Shown here: in pieces, positions 1-6,523 of the stretch
How positions within the stretch are numbered: position 1 is the stretch's first letter
How the letters are laid out: each line of letters opens with the position of its first letter
From: Bacteroidota bacterium
GTDB taxonomy: Bacteria; Bacteroidota; Bacteroidia; Chitinophagales; Chitinophagaceae
NCBI GenBank assembly: GCA_023411775.1
Contig: JAEYOL010000033.1
Location: forward strand, 1 to 6,575
Length of the DNA stretch: 6,575 bases
Direction: 5' to 3'
Position numbers and translations under genes: made by a program
The notes under the pieces: generated by a model
The model's database searches: none
What the model was told of the DNA's origin: nothing
Seen by the model: only the letters and a program-made list of their open reading frames with translations

Positions 1-513
1 CCAATGACATGGCTGGAGCGGATATACCTGTGGAATATCGCGAAGGGCATGTTGATCACGTTGCGGCATTTCTTTAAAAAGAAAGTCACCATACAGTACC
101 CCGAACAACAAAGAACATTTTCAAAAGTGTTTCGCGGACTGCAGATCCTCAACCGTGATGAAGAGGGTCGTGAGCGTTGCACAGCATGCGGGCTTTGTGC
201 GCTGGCCTGTCCGGCAGAAGCGATCACCATGGAAGCAGCCGAGCGTCAGCCGGGCGAAGAACACCTGTACCGCGAAGAGAAATATGCTGCAAAGTATGAG
301 ATCAATATGCTGCGTTGCATCTTTTGCGGCTATTGCGAGGAAGCCTGCCCCAAGGACGCTATTTACTTATCGCAGACTTTTGCACCATCTAATTACGGAA
401 GAACCGGCTTTATTTATAAGAAAGAAGATCTTTTGATCCCGCATCCTGTTGAGGATCCGGATGGATATAAAAAAGCCCTGGGCGACAGACCTCCAAGGGT
501 TTCACAAAACTAA
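1..513 (+). CDS. nuoI: NADH-quinone oxidoreductase subunit I (4Fe-4S ferredoxin-like), probably 5'-partial
   Basis: NuoI carries the two 4Fe-4S clusters (N6a/N6b type) that relay electrons in the peripheral arm of complex I towards the quinone site. Numbering from the ATG at position 4, there are 169 residues. Two CxxCxxCxxxCP motifs are visible: C59, C62, C65, C69 (CTACGLCALACP) and C105, C108, C111, C115 (CIFCGYCEEACP). This is the bacterial 2x[4Fe-4S] ferredoxin arrangement, in which the fourth Cys of each motif normally ligates the other cluster. The N-terminal stretch (about residues 8-26, AKGMLITLRHFFKKK) is the amphipathic membrane-contact helix of the family. The codon before the ATG is an in-frame Pro with no stop, no ribosome site is visible, and related proteins as I remember them have a short extension before MTWLERIY. 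The true start is therefore probably upstream of the window. The C-terminus is complete, ending in TAA. Family assignment is very secure; the start is not. Confidence 0.96.
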   Translation, partial: PMTWLERIYLWNIAKGMLITLRHFFKKKVTIQYPEQQRTFSKVFRGLQILNRDEEGRERCTACGLCALACPAEAITMEAAERQPGEEHLYREEKYAAKYEINMLRCIFCGYCEEACPKDAIYLSQTFAPSNYGRTGFIYKKEDLLIPHPVEDPDGYKKALGDRPPRVSQN

Positions 514-571
514 AGACAGAATTAGATTATAAAGGCTCGTCGACATTGTAAACAGCCACAGCTTAAGAGAA

Positions 572-1072
572 ATGAATATTACACAAATACTGTTCTGGAT
601 ACTTTCCGTAATGGCTTTGTTTGGAGCCCTGATGGTGGTGGTAAGCAAAAATCCCGTGTACAGCGTCTTGTGGCTGATCATGACTTTCTTCGCAATTTCC
701 GGACACTATATATTATTGAACGCACAATTCCTGGCGATCGTGAACATCATCGTTTACGCTGGCGCCATCATGGTGTTGTTTCTTTTCGTGATCATGTTGA
801 TGAACCTCAACAAGATCACAGAACCGCAGCGAAACCGATGGCTTCGGATAGCAGGCGCCGTTTCGGGAGGCTGTTTATTACTCATCCTGGTGGCAGCGCT
901 GCGCGACAGTGAATTAAAAGGCCAGGTAGCCCAGGTCAACCAGGGTAATATTGGTCTGATCAAAAACCTGGGAACTGAACTGTTCACAACCTATGTAGTA
1001 CCCTTCGAAATAGCGAGTATATTATTTGTGAGTGCTATGGTGGGCGCTGTGGTGATCGGGAAGAAAGACTAA
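572..1072 (+). CDS. nuoJ: NADH-quinone oxidoreductase subunit J
   Basis: This is a small integral membrane subunit of complex I (ND6 homologue), which sits next to NuoK and NuoA/H and takes part in coupling quinone reduction to proton movement. The 166-residue product has about five hydrophobic segments. The family signature lies at residues 62-76 (YAGAIMVLFLFVIML), in the third helix, which contains a pi-bulge in known structures. A hydrophilic stretch (about 80-92 and 111-140) precedes a last helix ending VSAMVGAVVIGKKD, with Glu146 at its start (PFEIASILF). The length is slightly below E. coli NuoJ (about 184). The ATG follows AAGAGAA, a weak purine-rich leader. A 58-bp gap (514-571) separates it from nuoI, and I see no gene or clear promoter there. 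The assignment rests on the signature and on operon position. Confidence 0.96.
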   Translation: MNITQILFWILSVMALFGALMVVVSKNPVYSVLWLIMTFFAISGHYILLNAQFLAIVNIIVYAGAIMVLFLFVIMLMNLNKITEPQRNRWLRIAGAVSGGCLLLILVAALRDSELKGQVAQVNQGNIGLIKNLGTELFTTYVVPFEIASILFVSAMVGAVVIGKKD

Positions 1073-1076
1073 GGTT

Positions 1077-1233
1077 AATTTGAAAATTTGAAAATGTGGC
1101 AATTTGAAAATGGGGTATCTAAAAGTCAAAAAATTTTTAAAATAATGAATAGGATTAAGTGATTTGAAGTCGGGAAATGATTGAGGAAGGAGACTTTCAT
1201 TTTCAAATTTTCAAATTCACAAATTTTCAAATT
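1077..1233. repeat. Inverted-repeat element with octamer-repeat arms between nuoJ and nuoK
   Basis: The left arm (1077-1112) and the reverse complement of the right arm (1198-1233) are both 36 nt and match at 31 of 36 positions. Each arm is built of four octamers in register with consensus TTTGAAAA. The left reads TTTGAAAA, TTTGAAAA, TGTGGCAA, TTTGAAAA; the right, complemented, reads TTTGAAAA, TTTGTGAA, TTTGAAAA, TTTGAAAA. Both arms begin AA and end TG. An inner 6-bp pair, AAAGTC (1122-1127) with GACTTT (1192-1197), extends the potential stem after a 9-nt left-side bulge. The core (1128-1191) is A/T-rich and codes for nothing I recognise. The element fills nearly the whole 166-bp gap and ends 5 bp before the nuoK ATG, so it would form most of the nuoK leader in a nuoJ-K transcript. 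No target-site duplication is obvious. Its nature (MITE-like, REP-like or local hairpin) is inference. Confidence 0.8.
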
Positions 1234-1238
1234 GGAAT

Positions 1239-1571
1239 ATGCCAATAAATTATTACATCATTCTGTCCATCGCGTTGTTCTGCATCGGTATTGTGGGCGT
1301 GCTCACACGCCGCAACGCTATCATTATTTTCATGTGCGTCGAGCTGATGCTGAATTCGGTGAACCTGCTGCTGGTAGCATTTTCAAAAATGCATCACCTC
1401 AGTGCGGTAGCTGCAGGTAATGCGACGGGTGGTACCGACGGACAACTTTTTGTATTCTTTATTATGGTAGTGGCAGCGGCGGAAGTTAGCGTGGGATTGG
1501 CCATCATCGTGATGATGTACCGGAACATACATTCGGTAGATGTAAATTTTTTGAACAGGTTAAAGCATTAA
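1239..1571 (+). CDS. nuoK: NADH-quinone oxidoreductase subunit K
   Basis: This three-helix membrane subunit (ND4L homologue) contributes two conserved Glu residues to the hydrophilic axis of the complex I membrane arm. The 110-residue product has helices at about 4-22, 27-48 and 69-94. Glu35 (FMCVELMLNSVNLLL) and Glu82 (VVAAAEVSVGLAI) correspond to E. coli NuoK Glu36 and Glu72, and Arg24-Arg25 match the conserved cytoplasmic arginines after helix 1. The loop between helices 2 and 3 (about 49-68, SKMHHLSAVAAGNATGGTDG) makes the Glu-Glu distance 11 residues longer than in E. coli. It should face the periplasm and is rich in Ala, Gly and His. The ATG was chosen because MPINYYIILS aligns with the family N-terminus. 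The leader GGAAT is a poor ribosome site, and the inverted-repeat element ends just upstream. Confidence 0.96.
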   Translation: MPINYYIILSIALFCIGIVGVLTRRNAIIIFMCVELMLNSVNLLLVAFSKMHHLSAVAAGNATGGTDGQLFVFFIMVVAAAEVSVGLAIIVMMYRNIHSVDVNFLNRLKH

Positions 1572-1573
1572 TA

Positions 1574-1594
1574 CCCGTTCCCCGGGGGAATGGG
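1574..1594 (+). other. GC-rich hairpin just after nuoK
   Basis: CCCGTTCC (1574-1581) and GGAATGGG (1587-1594) form an 8-bp stem in RNA with one G-U pair, around the 5-nt loop CCGGG. It lies 2 bp after the nuoK stop and within the 73-bp gap before nuoL. There is no T-run after it (AGGATATATTC follows), so it does not look like an intrinsic terminator. It could be a processing or mRNA-stability structure between nuoK and nuoL; that role is inference. Confidence 0.5.
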
Positions 1595-1623
1595 AGGATA
1601 TATTCAATAACGCAAATTTTTTC

Positions 1624-1637
1624 TCCGCTTGTGCGGA
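1624..1637 (+). promoter_or_regulatory. Small hairpin next to the nuoL start
   Basis: TCCGC (1624-1628) and GCGGA (1633-1637) can form a perfect 5-bp stem around the loop TTGT, ending 7 nt before the nuoL ATG. The only purine-rich, weakly Shine-Dalgarno-like bases before nuoL (GGATGG, 1635-1640) partly lie in its 3' strand. It could modulate nuoL initiation, but a 5-bp stem can arise by chance, so the functional call is weak. Confidence 0.3.
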
Positions 1638-1644
1638 TGGTAGT

Positions 1645-3549
1645 ATGAACAACACATTAGACCTCGTTTACCTCATCCCGCTGCTGCCGCTGATCGGTTT
1701 CCTGATCAATGGCCTGGGGCGGAATCATTTGACGAAAGGGTTGATCGGTGTTATCGGAAGCGGTACCGTACTAATTTCTTTCCTGATCAGTATCTGGGTA
1801 TTCTTCCAGGTAAAGGATGGATATACCCATGTAGCAAATTATTTCACTTTTATTTCGGTCGACAGCCTGGTCATTCCGTTTGCTTTCCAGGTTGACCAGT
1901 TGACTTCTATTTTTCTGCTGATAATAACCGGTGTCGGCTTTTTGATCCATGTGTACTCTACTTCGTATATGCATGATGAGAAACCTCATCATTTCGCGAG
2001 GTATTTCGCCTATCTCAACCTCTTCGTGTTTTCAATGCTGTTGCTGGTGATGGGCGCCAACTACGTGATCATGTTCATCGGCTGGGAAGGTGTGGGACTT
2101 TGTTCCTACCTGCTGATCGGGTTCTGGTTCAAGAATAATGAATTCAACAAAGCCGCTAACAAGGCTTTTATCATGAACCGTATCGGTGACCTGGCTTTCC
2201 TGATCGCTATCTTCTGGATCATTTCAAAAGCCGGTTCGGTAAACTATGGTGAAGTATTTTCTTTCGCTGAAGCGAATAAGTTTACTGCAACAGATATTAC
2301 CGCTATTACCTTATTATTATTTGTTGGCGCCACCGGTAAAAGCGCCCAGATACCTTTATATACATGGCTTCCCGACGCCATGGCCGGTCCCACGCCGGTT
2401 TCAGCACTCATCCACGCTGCCACGATGGTTACCGCTGGTATTTACATGATCGCAAGGAGTAATATCCTGTACTCCATGTCGGCGGTGACGATGAATATTA
2501 TTGCGATCATTGGTTTGGCCACAGCCCTGGTAGCCGCTACCATCGCGCTGAAACAAAATGATATCAAGAAAGTTTTAGCTTACTCTACGGTGAGCCAGCT
2601 GGGCTATATGTTCCTGGCACTGGGAACGGGCTCATACGTTGCGGCGGTATTCCACGTGATGACACATGCTTTCTTTAAAGCCCTGCTGTTTCTTGGAAGC
2701 GGTAGCGTGATCCACGCCATGGGCGGCGAACAGGATATCCGCAAAATGGGTGGCCTGAGCCGTTACATGAAAATCACCAACTGGACCTTCCTGGTTGGCT
2801 GCCTGGCAATTGCCGGTATCCCGGGTTTATCTGGATTTTTCTCAAAAGATGAAATCCTGGCCGGCGCGTTTGTAAAATCTCCATTCATTTATGCCATCGG
2901 TCTTGGAACAGCCCTGCTGACCGCTTTTTATATGTTCCGCCTTTACGCCACTACTTTCAAAGGACGTTTCCGCGGTACATCTGAGCAGGAACATCATTTG
3001 CATGAAAGCCCGGCGGCAATGACTATTCCGTTGGTGGTGCTGGCAATACTTTCTATCATCGGCGGTTATGTGGGAGTACCGGAATTCCTGGCACATGGCG
3101 CTCATGCTTTGAAAGATTTCCTTTCGCCCGTGTTTGCAGGATCTGAAAAAGTACTCGGCACGCATTCCATCGATCATTCCACTGAATGGATATTAACCGG
3201 CGTTTCTTCGCTGCTGATCATCCTTACCTGTGTGTTTGCCTGGAACAGGTTTAGCAAAAAACCAGAGACTGGCGAAGCCACCGGTTTTGGAAAAGTGCTG
3301 GCTGATAAATGGTATATGGATGAATTGTATGATAAATTAGTCGTTAACCCGCTTGATCGCCTCGCCCTGTTCTTTAAAAATGTTTTCGAAAGATCAGTGG
3401 TGGATGGCATCGTGAATGGCGTGGGAAAACTGGTGAACTATGGCAGCCGCCAGTTGAGGTTGTTGCAAAGTGGCCAGGTGGGTAGTTATATTTTGCTGAT
3501 GGTGTTGGCGATGGTGGTATTTTTTGTTTATCAATTTTTCCTGAGATAA
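1645..3549 (+). CDS. nuoL: NADH-quinone oxidoreductase subunit L
   Basis: NuoL (ND5 homologue) is the distal antiporter-like, proton-translocating subunit of complex I. The 634-residue product compares with about 613 in E. coli. The Proton_antipo_N and Proton_antipo_M type regions are clear at about 70-120 and 135-430. Key residues visible are Glu148 (GWEGVG), Asp182 (NRIGDLAF), Lys232 (GATGKSAQIPLYTWLPDAM), His257 (ALIHAATMV), His337 and His341 (FHVMTHAFFKALLF), Lys345 and Lys401 (SGFFSKDEI). These match E. coli Glu144, Asp178, Lys229, His254, His334, His338, Lys342 and Lys399. The C-terminus has the long lateral amphipathic helix that braces M and N (from about 550: KWYMDELYDKLVVNP, then VVDGIVNGVGKL), and a last membrane helix at about 613-632. 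That helix distinguishes NuoL from M, N and Mrp-type relatives. The ATG at 1645 gives the expected N-terminus LVYLIPLLPLIGF. The gene is intact and lies 6 bp before nuoM. Confidence 0.98.
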   Translation: MNNTLDLVYLIPLLPLIGFLINGLGRNHLTKGLIGVIGSGTVLISFLISIWVFFQVKDGYTHVANYFTFISVDSLVIPFAFQVDQLTSIFLLIITGVGFLIHVYSTSYMHDEKPHHFARYFAYLNLFVFSMLLLVMGANYVIMFIGWEGVGLCSYLLIGFWFKNNEFNKAANKAFIMNRIGDLAFLIAIFWIISKAGSVNYGEVFSFAEANKFTATDITAITLLLFVGATGKSAQIPLYTWLPDAMAGPTPVSALIHAATMVTAGIYMIARSNILYSMSAVTMNIIAIIGLATALVAATIALKQNDIKKVLAYSTVSQLGYMFLALGTGSYVAAVFHVMTHAFFKALLFLGSGSVIHAMGGEQDIRKMGGLSRYMKITNWTFLVGCLAIAGIPGLSGFFSKDEILAGAFVKSPFIYAIGLGTALLTAFYMFRLYATTFKGRFRGTSEQEHHLHESPAAMTIPLVVLAILSIIGGYVGVPEFLAHGAHALKDFLSPVFAGSEKVLGTHSIDHSTEWILTGVSSLLIILTCVFAWNRFSKKPETGEATGFGKVLADKWYMDELYDKLVVNPLDRLALFFKNVFERSVVDGIVNGVGKLVNYGSRQLRLLQSGQVGSYILLMVLAMVVFFVYQFFLR

Positions 3550-3555
3550 AAGATT

Positions 3556-5034
3556 ATGATCCCTGTTTTACTGATAGTAGTTCCTTTACTCACCGGTCTG
3601 GCAGCATTTCTTATCAAGAATGAGAAGGCCGTCAAAGCCTGGGCGCTGGTATCATCTCTGGCTACACTGGTGGTATCGTTGCTCGGCCTTACCCTGTTAA
3701 AGGAAGCCAGGCACCTGGAGCACCAGTCACAATGGATGTCGGTATTGGGTAGCAGCCTCTCCTTGCAACTCGATGGGATGGGGCAGATCCTGTGCCTGTT
3801 GAATGCTGTTGCATTTCCATTGGTCTTTATTGCGACACGTAATAACCGCTACGATAAACCTAACCGTTTTTTCGCGCTCATGCTTTTGTCGCAAGCGGGA
3901 ATGATGGGTGTTTTCCTCGCGATGGACGCGCTGCTGTTTTACTTTTTTTGGGAACTGGCACTTATACCGGTTTACTTTCTTTGTTCGCAATGGGGTGGTG
4001 AGAAACGCATACCTGTTACTTTCAAATTTTTCGTTTACACCTTCCTGGGCTCTTTGCTGATGCTGGTGGGCATACTTTATATTTTCGCCAAAACTCCCGA
4101 CCAGTCTTTTAGCCTGCAGTCATTTTATGAGACCGCAGCGACGATCCGCCCAAGTGAACAGACCTGGTTGTTCTGGTTGTTCTTTGTGGCCTTCGCCATC
4201 AAAATGCCCGTCTTCCCTTTTCATACATGGCAACCCGATACCTATGAGCAGTCACCTACGCCGGTGACGATGATCCTTAGTGGGGTAATGGTTAAAATGG
4301 GTGTTCTGGGTCTGATCCGCTGGTTATTACCTGTTGTGCCTGCCGCAGCCTATTCATGGGGTGATGTGGCATCGTCCATGGCGGTGATCGGGATGATCTA
4401 CGCTTCGCTGATCGCGATCAAACAGGATGATATGAAAAGGCTGGTAGCTTATTCATCTATTGCTCACGTGGGCCTGATGTGTATCGCGATATTTTCAGAA
4501 CATAAAACCGGGCTGCAGGGAGTGATGATCCAGATGTTCAGTCATGGTGTCAATATCATCGGGCTCTGGATCATTGTAGAGATCATCGAAAGGAGATACG
4601 GTACACGCAAACTATCGGAACTCGGCGGACTCGCGCAAAAAGCGCCGGTGATGGCTATCCTTTTTGTAACCATCGCCCTGGCCAATATCGCCCTGCCTCT
4701 CACCAATGGATTTGTTGGGGAGTTCATGATGTTTACCGGCATTTTCGGATCCACTGTTACAAAATACAATATCTGGTTTACGGTACTGGCCGGTATATGC
4801 ATCATCCTTGCAGCGATCTATATGCTGAACATGGTACGCAAGATCTTTTATGGTGAACTGTCACCACGCACCATGAATGCAACGGATATCAACCTGCAGG
4901 AAAAACTGGCCCTGGGTGTGATCGTTATCCTGATCTTCTGGATGGGGATCTATCCACAAACCGTATTGAATGTAACCAACGAAGTTTCGGATAGTATTTT
5001 GAAATTATCTGATGTTCGACACCTGTTAAAGTAG
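3556..5034 (+). CDS. nuoM: NADH-quinone oxidoreductase subunit M
   Basis: NuoM (ND4 homologue) is the middle antiporter-like proton channel of the membrane arm. It has 492 residues (E. coli 509) and about 14 membrane segments. Visible key residues are Glu133 (FFWELALIPVYFL), Lys216 (FAIKMPVFPFHTWQPDTY), Lys247 (GVMVKMGVLGLIRW) and Glu389 (NGFVGEFMMF). These correspond to E. coli Glu144, Lys234, Lys265 and Glu407. The presence of Glu389 where NuoL and NuoN carry Lys is diagnostic of NuoM. After MFSHG (His330), the sequence NIIGLWIIVEIIERRYGTR differs from the E. coli version; I take this as a lineage variant. The start ATG lies 6 bp after the nuoL stop, preceded by AAAAGATT, so translation is probably coupled to nuoL. 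The ORF is intact and ends TAG. Confidence 0.98.
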   Translation: MIPVLLIVVPLLTGLAAFLIKNEKAVKAWALVSSLATLVVSLLGLTLLKEARHLEHQSQWMSVLGSSLSLQLDGMGQILCLLNAVAFPLVFIATRNNRYDKPNRFFALMLLSQAGMMGVFLAMDALLFYFFWELALIPVYFLCSQWGGEKRIPVTFKFFVYTFLGSLLMLVGILYIFAKTPDQSFSLQSFYETAATIRPSEQTWLFWLFFVAFAIKMPVFPFHTWQPDTYEQSPTPVTMILSGVMVKMGVLGLIRWLLPVVPAAAYSWGDVASSMAVIGMIYASLIAIKQDDMKRLVAYSSIAHVGLMCIAIFSEHKTGLQGVMIQMFSHGVNIIGLWIIVEIIERRYGTRKLSELGGLAQKAPVMAILFVTIALANIALPLTNGFVGEFMMFTGIFGSTVTKYNIWFTVLAGICIILAAIYMLNMVRKIFYGELSPRTMNATDINLQEKLALGVIVILIFWMGIYPQTVLNVTNEVSDSILKLSDVRHLLK

Positions 5035-5045
5035 TAAAGAAAGTC

Positions 5046-6416
5046 ATGAACGCATTAATATTAGCGGCTGTTTTTGGAGTAATTATGATGTTCAGCGGCA
5101 TCGTGCTGAAGCAGAACGCTGCGATCAGGGGCCTGGGTATTACCGGGATGATCCTGGTAGTGGTGGCCAACATCCTCGAGATGCAGGGTATCACTTTCTT
5201 TCAGATCAATACAACCAATATGTTGTATTTCGACAGGTTCGCGCTTTTGTTCAACTCGATTGCGCTGATCGCAACACTTATCTTCTTTATTCTTTCTTCA
5301 AAAGATATGGAAAGGGTGGGAGTACACTATGCCGAATATTTCGCCCTCATATTTTTTATCATGGCCGGCGTTGTGCTGGTTACATCTTTCAAATCACTCC
5401 TGATACTTTTCCTGGGTATCGAAATTGTATCGATCCCACTCTATATTCTCACTGGTGCCGATAAGCGAAACCTGAAAAGCAATGAAGCTTCGCTGAAGTA
5501 TTTCCTGATGGGTTCTTTTTCCACCGGCATCATGCTGATGGGTATCGCGCTGATCTATGGCGCTACCGGCACTTTCAACGTGGAGCAAATGCGGTTCGCC
5601 ACTGAGCAGCCAGCATTATTGCCCGTGGCCGGTATGTTGCTGCTGATCTTTTCGATGGCCTTCAAAGTATCCGCCGCGCCTTTTCATTTCTGGACGCCTG
5701 ATGTGTATGATGGAGCGCCAACTGTTTTTACTTCTTTCATGGCCACTATCATCAAGGCGGCTTTATTCATTGGATTTATTCGTTTGTTTGACGAAACATT
5801 TGGTGGCCTCCATAATCAATGGCAGGTTTGGATCGGCATCATTGCCGCTGCTACTTTGTTTATTGGAAATATCACAGCGGTATTCCAGCAAAGCGTAAAA
5901 CGGATGCTGGCTTATTCAAGCATTGCACAGGCTGGCTTTATGCTGCTGGCATTATTTGCCATGAACACAGCAGCTAAAGAGGGTATTCTTCTTTACGCGG
6001 TGGCCTATTGTCTTGCTACGATCGGCATATTTGCGGTGCTTGCCAAGATGAACGATTTTAGTTTTGAAGGTTTCAACGGGCTGGCTCGTCAGCAACCCCT
6101 GGTGGCCGCAGTAACGGCCATCCTGTTTTTATCGCTTGCGGGTATTCCGCTTACTGCAGGGTTCCTGGCTAAATTTTATATGCTGAAAGCTACTTTGGGT
6201 TCAGGTAATAACCTTTGGCTGGTGATCTTCGCGGTGTTGATGGCCGCGGTGTGCGCTTATTATTATTTCCGCGTTATCCAGGCGATGTATTTTAAGGAAG
6301 GCACTGCTACCATCCAGGCATCACCGGCATTCAAATGGTCGCTGGCAGGGATCGCCGTTATCATCGTAGTGCTGGGTGTATATCCTAATGTATTGCTTTA
6401 CTGGTTGTACTTTTAG
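5046..6416 (+). CDS. nuoN: NADH-quinone oxidoreductase subunit N
   Basis: NuoN (ND2 homologue) is the antiporter-like subunit nearest the J/K/A/H junction of complex I. It has 456 residues (E. coli about 485) and about 13-14 membrane segments. Key residues visible are Glu126 (LGIEIVSIPLYIL), Lys151 (EASLKYFLMGSFSTGIML), Lys207 (FKVSAAPFHFWTPDVYDGAP), Lys237 (ATIIKAALF) and Lys376 (AGFLAKFYML). These match E. coli Glu133, Lys158, Lys217, Lys247 and Lys395. The segment VKRMLAYSSIAQAGFML (284-300) is the conserved broken-helix neighbourhood. The ATG lies 11 bp after the nuoM stop with AAAGAAAG upstream, a weak purine leader. It is the last gene of the operon in this window; nothing coding follows in the remaining 159 bp. 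Confidence 0.98.
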   Translation: MNALILAAVFGVIMMFSGIVLKQNAAIRGLGITGMILVVVANILEMQGITFFQINTTNMLYFDRFALLFNSIALIATLIFFILSSKDMERVGVHYAEYFALIFFIMAGVVLVTSFKSLLILFLGIEIVSIPLYILTGADKRNLKSNEASLKYFLMGSFSTGIMLMGIALIYGATGTFNVEQMRFATEQPALLPVAGMLLLIFSMAFKVSAAPFHFWTPDVYDGAPTVFTSFMATIIKAALFIGFIRLFDETFGGLHNQWQVWIGIIAAATLFIGNITAVFQQSVKRMLAYSSIAQAGFMLLALFAMNTAAKEGILLYAVAYCLATIGIFAVLAKMNDFSFEGFNGLARQQPLVAAVTAILFLSLAGIPLTAGFLAKFYMLKATLGSGNNLWLVIFAVLMAAVCAYYYFRVIQAMYFKEGTATIQASPAFKWSLAGIAVIIVVLGVYPNVLLYWLYF

Positions 6417-6447
6417 TGACCGTTGAGTCAGCCCGTGCGAATATTTC

Positions 6448-6468
6448 CCTGGAAGAAACAGGTTTTTT
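6448..6468 (+). terminator. Weak intrinsic-terminator candidate after nuoN
   Basis: CCTG (6448-6451) and CAGG (6459-6462) form a 4-bp stem around GAAGAAA, followed at once by six T (6463-6468). It lies 31 bp after the nuoN stop, where the operon should end. The stem is very short. A flanking GCCCG (6431-6435) / TGGGC (6474-6478) pairing could enclose it but would compete with the T-tract geometry. The position supports the call more than the structure does. Confidence 0.3.
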
Positions 6469-6523
6469 GATGCTGGGCAATTCTCTGTCTGCAAATCATC
6501 TATATATACCACACCTGCATAAA

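Noticed and set aside
155..436. Plus-strand open frame of 93 codons within nuoI
   Set aside because: It is a frame-shifted reading of the two-ferredoxin region of nuoI. The real frame holds all eight cluster cysteines.
514..571. Promoter for nuoJ in the nuoI-nuoJ gap
   Set aside because: I could not find a TAnnTTTG box with a TTTG box at suitable spacing. The 58 bp are more simply an intra-operon spacer.
1077..1233. CRISPR-like or tandem direct-repeat array
   Set aside because: The repeated unit is an 8-mer with no spacers and the two blocks are inverted to each other, so it is an inverted-repeat element and not a CRISPR array.
1181..1420. Plus-strand open frame of 79 codons overlapping the start of nuoK
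   Set aside because: It starts inside the repeat arm and runs out of frame over nuoK, which has a clear family match with both essential Glu residues. The translation shows no recognisable domain.
2842..3177. Minus-strand open frame of 111 codons within nuoL
   Set aside because: It lies wholly antisense to the intact, strongly conserved nuoL. Its composition (His, Arg, Ser, Cys rich) is typical of a shadow frame.
1645..6416. nuoL/M/N as Mrp antiporter or hydrogenase-type membrane subunits
   Set aside because: The gene order I-J-K-L-M-N, the NuoL C-terminal lateral helix and the diagnostic Glu389 in NuoM fit complex I. No mrp or hydrogenase partner is present in the window.
6321..6512. Minus-strand open frame running from the post-nuoN region into the nuoN 3' end
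   Set aside because: About half overlaps nuoN antisense. There is no recognisable protein and no leader signal, so I do not support a convergent gene.
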